DNA of 64,000 nt, taken from contig NZ_JAMGBD010000001.1 of the NCBI RefSeq assembly GCF_023516555.1, positions 992,001 through 1,056,000 on the forward strand. Reading direction: 5' to 3'. Below, piece by piece: positions 60,238 to 64,000 of this stretch (its first letter is position 1; each line of letters opens with the position of its first letter). Source of the stretch: Sphingomonas alba. Lineage in GTDB: Bacteria; Pseudomonadota; Alphaproteobacteria; Sphingomonadales; Sphingomonadaceae. The notes beneath the pieces were generated by a model, which saw nothing but the letters and a program-made list of their open reading frames with translations, searched no databases and was not told the DNA's origin. Position numbers and translations under genes: made by a program.

Positions 60238-60948
60238 CTATCGGGCTGCGGCAGGCAGCGACGCAGTGGCGTCGACGCCGAGCGTACCGGCGATCTGCAC
60301 CGCGCGGCTACGGATGGTAATGGGAACCTGCTTGTCGGCGGCCATGGCGGCGAACATGCGCCCCGCCTCGCTCTTCTTGCCCTGCTTGAGCATCGCCATG
60401 GCGGTCAGTTCGCCGGCGCTGCCGAACCATGGATTGCCGGGCTTGGCGAGCGTCTCAAGCCGGGAGATCACGTCCTCGGGCTTGATCTGGTCGAATTCGA
60501 GCGCGGTCAGTCGGATCATCGCCATGTCGCGATAGGGCTGGGCCAAGTCCTTGTCGTTGGCGACGGCGCGATATTCATCCATCGCCGCCTTACGGTCCGA
60601 CTTGTCCAGCAAGAGTGCTGCATGGGTAAGGCGAGCGGCGGCGCTGATGCCTTCCGACTTCGAGCCCTGGAGTGCCGGCAGGTCCTTCTCGGCAGTGGCG
60701 ATTTGCCCGCCGCCAATCTCCACCATGACCTCGTTCAGCTTTTCGGTGTCGGCTTCCGACGCCTTCAGCTGGCGGTCCTGCCAATAGAGATAGCCGGCGA
60801 CTGCGGCGAGGAAGAGGAGGACGGCGCCGACGATCCACGGCCCGTTCTTCTTCAGGAAATCCTGGGCCTGGTCGCGGCGTAGATTCTCGTCGACTTCGCG
60901 GACGAAGGATTCGGCTGGGTCGGTGGGAAGCGCCAATTCGGTCCTCAT
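60238..60948 (-). CDS. YfgM-like TPR membrane protein
   Basis: 236 residues. Cytoplasmic start (SFVREVDENLRRDQAQDFLKKNGPW), one membrane helix (IVGAVLLFLAAVAGYLYW), then periplasmic TPR-like helices. E. coli YfgM binds SecYEG and PpiD. Order yfgM-bamB-der is conserved. Confidence 0.88.
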   Translation of the reverse strand: MRTELALPTDPAESFVREVDENLRRDQAQDFLKKNGPWIVGAVLLFLAAVAGYLYWQDRQLKASEADTEKLNEVMVEIGGGQIATAEKDLPALQGSKSEGISAAARLTHAALLLDKSDRKAAMDEYRAVANDKDLAQPYRDMAMIRLTALEFDQIKPEDVISRLETLAKPGNPWFGSAGELTAMAMLKQGKKSEAGRMFAAMAADKQVPITIRSRAVQIAGTLGVDATASLPAAAR

Positions 60949-61046
60949 GCCAAGGGGATAGGATTCACCAGCTGCTTCCTTCCCCCCTCATAATGAACGA
61001 AAGCTGGCTCGGGCGCCCGTCTAGCGAACCGCGGAAGAAAGGCAAA

Positions 61047-61089
61047 GGCCCAAGCGCAGGTCGTGCGGCGCACGACCTGCACTTGGGCC
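61047..61089 (-). terminator. Hairpin terminator after corA
   Basis: GGCCCAAG-c-GCAGGTCGTGCG and CGCACGACCTGC-a-CTTGGGCC form a 43-bp near-perfect palindrome with one mismatch. It starts 5 bp after the corA stop. A short T-rich tail follows on the corA strand, so this probably ends corA transcription. Confidence 0.8.
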
Positions 61090-61094
61090 CTGCG

Positions 61095-62060
61095 TCAGAG
61101 CCAGCCGCTTCGGCGGAAGCGGCCGTATAGCAATGTGCAAAGGGCGACGATCACAACGAGGACGACATAGTAGCCGTACTTCGTGTCGATCTCGGGCATG
61201 TTGGTGAAATTCATCCCGTAAATGCCGGCGATCGCGGTCGGCACCGCCAGAATTGCCGCCCAGGCGGCCAGCTTGCGGGTGATTTCGCCCTGCCGCTGCT
61301 GCTCGAACAATGTGCTGACCTCGAACACGCTGGCAATCGCGTCCTTCACTGCATCGACGCGCGTGCTGACACGTTGCACGTGGTCCAGCACGTCGCGGAA
61401 ATAGGGCCGGATATTGGCGTCGATTACGGGCAGGTCGACGCGCACGAGCCGGCTGCAGACTTCCGTCATCGGGCCCAGGTGCCGCTGGAAACGAATGACC
61501 TCACGCCGCAGCGCGAACAGCCGCGAGACCTCCTCACGGCTGAGGAAGGCATCGACCGCAGAGGTTTCGATCGCCAGCACGTCCTCCTCGATCTCCTCGA
61601 CCACCGGCTGATAGCCGTCGACGATGAAATCGAGCACGCCGTGGAGCACATAGTCGACCCCATGCGCGAGAAGCTTCGACGATGCCTCCAGCTGCGCCCG
61701 CAGCATGCCGTGGTCGCGGACAGATCCGTGGCGAACCGTGACGATGTGGCGTTTTCCAACGAAGATGGCGGTCTCGCCATAGCTGATGGCGTCGTCGCGG
61801 AAGCTAGCGGTCGTCGCGACGACGAACAGCTGGTCGCCATAGACTTCGACCTTGGGCAGTTGATGCGCCTTGTGGGCGTCCTCGACAGCCAGCGGGTGCA
61901 GATCGAACTTTTTCTGGAGCGAGGCGAGCTCCTCCTCCGTTGGCTCGACGACGCCGACCCAGACGAACTCATTTTCTTCGCAAACCAGGTTCGGATCGTA
62001 GAGGTTGACCTCCTCGACCCGTTCGCCTCCGCGATATTTGTAAGCTGCTACCAGGGTCAT
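61095..62060 (-). CDS. corA: Magnesium/cobalt transporter CorA
   Basis: 321 residues. Large cytoplasmic domain, two C-terminal membrane helices, and the pore motif YGMNF near residue 280 between them. Pentameric Mg2+ channel. Confidence 0.95.
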   Translation of the reverse strand: MTLVAAYKYRGGERVEEVNLYDPNLVCEENEFVWVGVVEPTEEELASLQKKFDLHPLAVEDAHKAHQLPKVEVYGDQLFVVATTASFRDDAISYGETAIFVGKRHIVTVRHGSVRDHGMLRAQLEASSKLLAHGVDYVLHGVLDFIVDGYQPVVEEIEEDVLAIETSAVDAFLSREEVSRLFALRREVIRFQRHLGPMTEVCSRLVRVDLPVIDANIRPYFRDVLDHVQRVSTRVDAVKDAIASVFEVSTLFEQQRQGEITRKLAAWAAILAVPTAIAGIYGMNFTNMPEIDTKYGYYVVLVVIVALCTLLYGRFRRSGWL

Positions 62061-62069
62061 CGGCTGAAA

Positions 62070-62939
62070 CTAACTCTTCGGCCGGTAGGTCTGGTCGGCG
62101 GTGGGGAAGCCTCGATCGATCACTTCCTGGCGGTATTTGGCCGCCGCCGTGCCGATTTCGCTCGCGAGGTCGGCGTAGCGCTTCACGAAACGAGGCGTCC
62201 GCTCGAACAGGCCGAGCATATCCTCGGTGACGAGCACCTGCCCATCGCATTGGGCCGAAGCGCCGATGCCGATCACTGGGGCTTTCACCTCAGCGGTCAC
62301 CTTGTTTGCAATCTCTTCCATAACCCCTTCGACCACGATCAGGAACGCGCCGGCTTGATCGACCGCCTTGGCGTCGGCGAGGATTTTCTTCGCCTCATCC
62401 GAGCTCTTGCCGCGCGCGCCGTAGCCGCCGAGCACGTTCACCGCCTGCGGCGTCAGGCCGACATGGCCGATAACCGGGATGCCGCGGTGGGTGAGGAAGT
62501 CGATCGTCTCCGCCATCGCCTCGCCGCCTTCGAGCTTCACCGCCGCGCAGCCGGTCTCCTTCAAGATTCGCGAGGCGCTAGCGAAGGCCTGTTCGGGCGA
62601 ACCCTCATAGCTGCCGAACGGCATGTCGACCGCGACGAGGCTGTGCCAACTGCCACGCACCACCGCCGCGCCGTGCGCGCACATCATTTCCAGAGTTACC
62701 GGAACGGTGGAAGGCAGCCCGTAGATCACCTGCCCCAGGCTGTCTCCGACCAGCAAGACCTCGCAATGCGGATCGAGCAACTGGGCCATCCGCATCGTGT
62801 AGGCGGTCAGCATGACCAGCGGCTGCTCGGTCTTCCCGTCTTTCTTGCGGGCCCGGATGGCGGGGACGGTCATGCGCTTGCCGGGGACCGGCGAGGGCGT
62901 CGCCCGGCTCGTCGCCGTATCGATGGTGAAAGTCGACAT
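62070..62939 (-). CDS. panB: 3-methyl-2-oxobutanoate hydroxymethyltransferase
   Basis: 289 residues, makes ketopantoate for pantothenate/Co[28 protein letters not shown] and [12 protein letters not shown] are PanB motifs. Start at 62939 has AGAAGG upstream. corA follows 9 bp later. Confidence 0.96.
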   Translation of the reverse strand: MSTFTIDTATSRATPSPVPGKRMTVPAIRARKKDGKTEQPLVMLTAYTMRMAQLLDPHCEVLLVGDSLGQVIYGLPSTVPVTLEMMCAHGAAVVRGSWHSLVAVDMPFGSYEGSPEQAFASASRILKETGCAAVKLEGGEAMAETIDFLTHRGIPVIGHVGLTPQAVNVLGGYGARGKSSDEAKKILADAKAVDQAGAFLIVVEGVMEEIANKVTAEVKAPVIGIGASAQCDGQVLVTEDMLGLFERTPRFVKRYADLASEIGTAAAKYRQEVIDRGFPTADQTYRPKS

Positions 62940-63094
62940 GAGCGGCCTTCTAATCGTTCGCTTCCCCGTCAGCCACCCCACCGGTCCAACAGGCCACCGA
63001 TGACGAGCCGGAACGACCGGAACCGCACCTTTATGAACGTGGGTTGGTCAACGCTCGGCGCATTTGCGTGCGCTTACAGGGAATGGAGATCATC

Positions 63095-63421
63095 ATGTTC
63101 AAGACACTCATGGCCGGGGCACTTTTGACGCTTGGCGCTGGGGTCGCGCTCGGCCAGACCGAGATTCCGCCCGATTCAACGGCCCCCGCAACCGCCGATG
63201 TCCAGGCCACCGCCAAGGAAGATCCGGCGCCGGCTGCGGGCGCCGCGGCCAGCACCGACGCGCAGGCCTCCGCGAAGGCGGATCCGGCTGCTAATGCCGA
63301 TGTGAGCGCCAGTGGGGAAACCGATGCAAAGGCCGACCTTGCCGACGCGCGCAAGGCCAAGAAGGCCAAGCAGAAAGCCGAATGCCTGAAGGTCAACGTC
63401 GGCAAGCCGCACGACTGTTAG
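63095..63421 (+). CDS. Small secreted Ala/Asp/Lys-rich protein
   Basis: 108 residues from the ATG at 63095 (GGAG 6 nt upstream; an ATG at 63083 is possible). Signal peptide ending ALGQ, low-complexity Ala/Asp/Lys-rich middle, C-terminal Cys-containing KAKQKAECLKVNVGKPHDC. No family recognised. Confidence 0.65.
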   Translation: MFKTLMAGALLTLGAGVALGQTEIPPDSTAPATADVQATAKEDPAPAAGAAASTDAQASAKADPAANADVSASGETDAKADLADARKAKKAKQKAECLKVNVGKPHDC

Positions 63422-63437
63422 GAAGGCGGAAGACTGG

Positions 63438-63869
63438 CTAGCGAAGCCAGCCTTCCTTCCTTGCCCGGCGGGCCAAGTGCCAGACGGCGTAGCAGATCAC
63501 GCCGACGATGAAGGGCATGAACAGATCGTCTGAATTTGTCAGGTTTCGCAGTGCCGGAACCAGGACCATCCCGCTGAACTGAACGACGACTGCGAGGAAA
63601 GAGAGCAGCAGCAGCGGCTCCGACTGACGCCGGCGCATCACGAGCAGCACCGCGCCGGCAATGCCCGTGACGACGGCAAAACCCCACGCCGCGTTCATCC
63701 AGGCCGGCGTCGCGGCCCAGGCAGCGCGTTGGTCGAGAGGCAGCGAGGCGGGGTCGGCCATCGCCTGCATGAGAAACATCGAACAACCGAGCGCTTCCCA
63801 AAGGACTGCTGCAATTGCCGCCGCTGTGAACCAGCGCGGCGCCGCAACCGCGCTTTGCTTCACGTCCAT
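63438..63869 (-). CDS. Four-helix membrane protein near the window end
   Basis: 143 residues, four predicted membrane helices. Start at 63869 is fixed by GGGGAGG 5 nt upstream. ALGCSMFLMQAM and MNAAWGFAVVTGIAGAV lie in helices 1 and 2. Family not recognised. Convergent with the secreted protein gene. Confidence 0.72.
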   Translation of the reverse strand: MDVKQSAVAAPRWFTAAAIAAVLWEALGCSMFLMQAMADPASLPLDQRAAWAATPAWMNAAWGFAVVTGIAGAVLLVMRRRQSEPLLLLSFLAVVVQFSGMVLVPALRNLTNSDDLFMPFIVGVICYAVWHLARRARKEGWLR

Positions 63870-64000
63870 GCCCACCTCCCCTTTGCAGATCTCAAACTGC
63901 ATCCCAGGCTGGTCCGACTCAACCCGTCGGCCTGGTTTACATAGCTTATTGCGGCGGGTTGCGACTCGTGAGAAGTTTTCCACAGCCGGCAGGGCAAGCT
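63870..64000. other. No gene seen at the right edge
   Basis: 131 bp upstream of the membrane protein gene. TTTTCCACA near 63978 resembles a weak DnaA box but stands alone. Nothing else supported. Confidence 0.5.

Noticed and set aside
63010-63045. GGAAC twice, followed by GGTT, upstream of the small secreted protein gene, as an EcfG promoter
   Set aside because: The spacing (18) and the first base of the -10 both differ from consensus, and two adjacent GGAAC in a CG-rich stretch can arise by chance.

Overview
The window looks like a stretch of chromosome from a GC-rich alphaproteobacterium of the Sphingomonadales (Sphingomonas or a close relative). The reasons are an alphaproteobacterial PhyR-NepR-EcfG general stress locus with a PhyP-like kinase relative, a dcw (division and cell wall) cluster with alphaproteobacterial gene order, zapE and sdhB near mdh-sucD-sucA-sucB, and argS-SPOR-nagZ-scpAB-tatABC. 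The minus strand dominates. I see no rRNA, tRNA, CRISPR array, transposase or phage gene.

Region by region. 1-5353: TCA-cycle operon read leftward (mdh, sucD, sucA, sucB, the last cut by the window edge). A 0.4-kb cassette holding a GIY-YIG nuclease gene sits between sucD and sucA, bracketed by inverted copies of a paired-hairpin repeat. 5.5-15 kb: a small secreted protein, a VOC protein, two tandem M20 peptidases, zapE, a thioesterase, sdhB, bcp and glnE. 14.9-19.2 kb: the general stress response locus. It has a possible second NepR-like protein, ecfG with a 45-residue membrane protein upstream, phyR, then divergent nepR-phyP. Four EcfG-type promoters (GGAAC-N16/17-CGTT or close) can be read by eye. 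The last drives no protein gene but a roughly 105-nt element of two hairpins with C-rich loops, a strong candidate for a GsrN-like stress sRNA.

19.1-26.2 kb: tatABC, scpAB, nagZ, two tandem SPOR-domain proteins and argS, all leftward and tightly packed. 26.3-29.8 kb: a DUF922-like secreted protein, dgt and a TPR/SPOR secreted protein. 29.9-49.5 kb: the dcw cluster, read leftward in the order mraZ, rsmH, ftsL, ftsI, murE, murF, mraY, murD, ftsW, murG, murC, murB, ddlB, ftsQ, ftsA, then an MFS transporter, then ftsZ. Most neighbours overlap by 4 bp (ATGA or GTGA). The MFS gene between ftsA and ftsZ is out of place and has a G10 tract where its ribosome binding site should be. murD carries an in-frame copy of the paired-hairpin repeat seen around the GIY-YIG gene.

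49.8-57.4 kb: a lipoprotein/membrane protein pair, a small lipoprotein with a strong terminator, purL, a second nuclease cassette (DUF559) with its own inverted paired-hairpin repeats, two small genes, bfd-bfr with Fur-box-like palindromes, a DUF418 membrane protein and an Hpt protein. 57.5-64 kb: der, bamB, a YfgM-like TPR protein, corA with a hairpin terminator, panB, a small secreted protein and a four-helix membrane protein.

The most interesting signals are the two unrelated small nuclease genes, each bracketed by inverted hairpin-pair repeats, with a related solo repeat inside murD; and the EcfG-driven sRNA candidate next to nepR-phyP.
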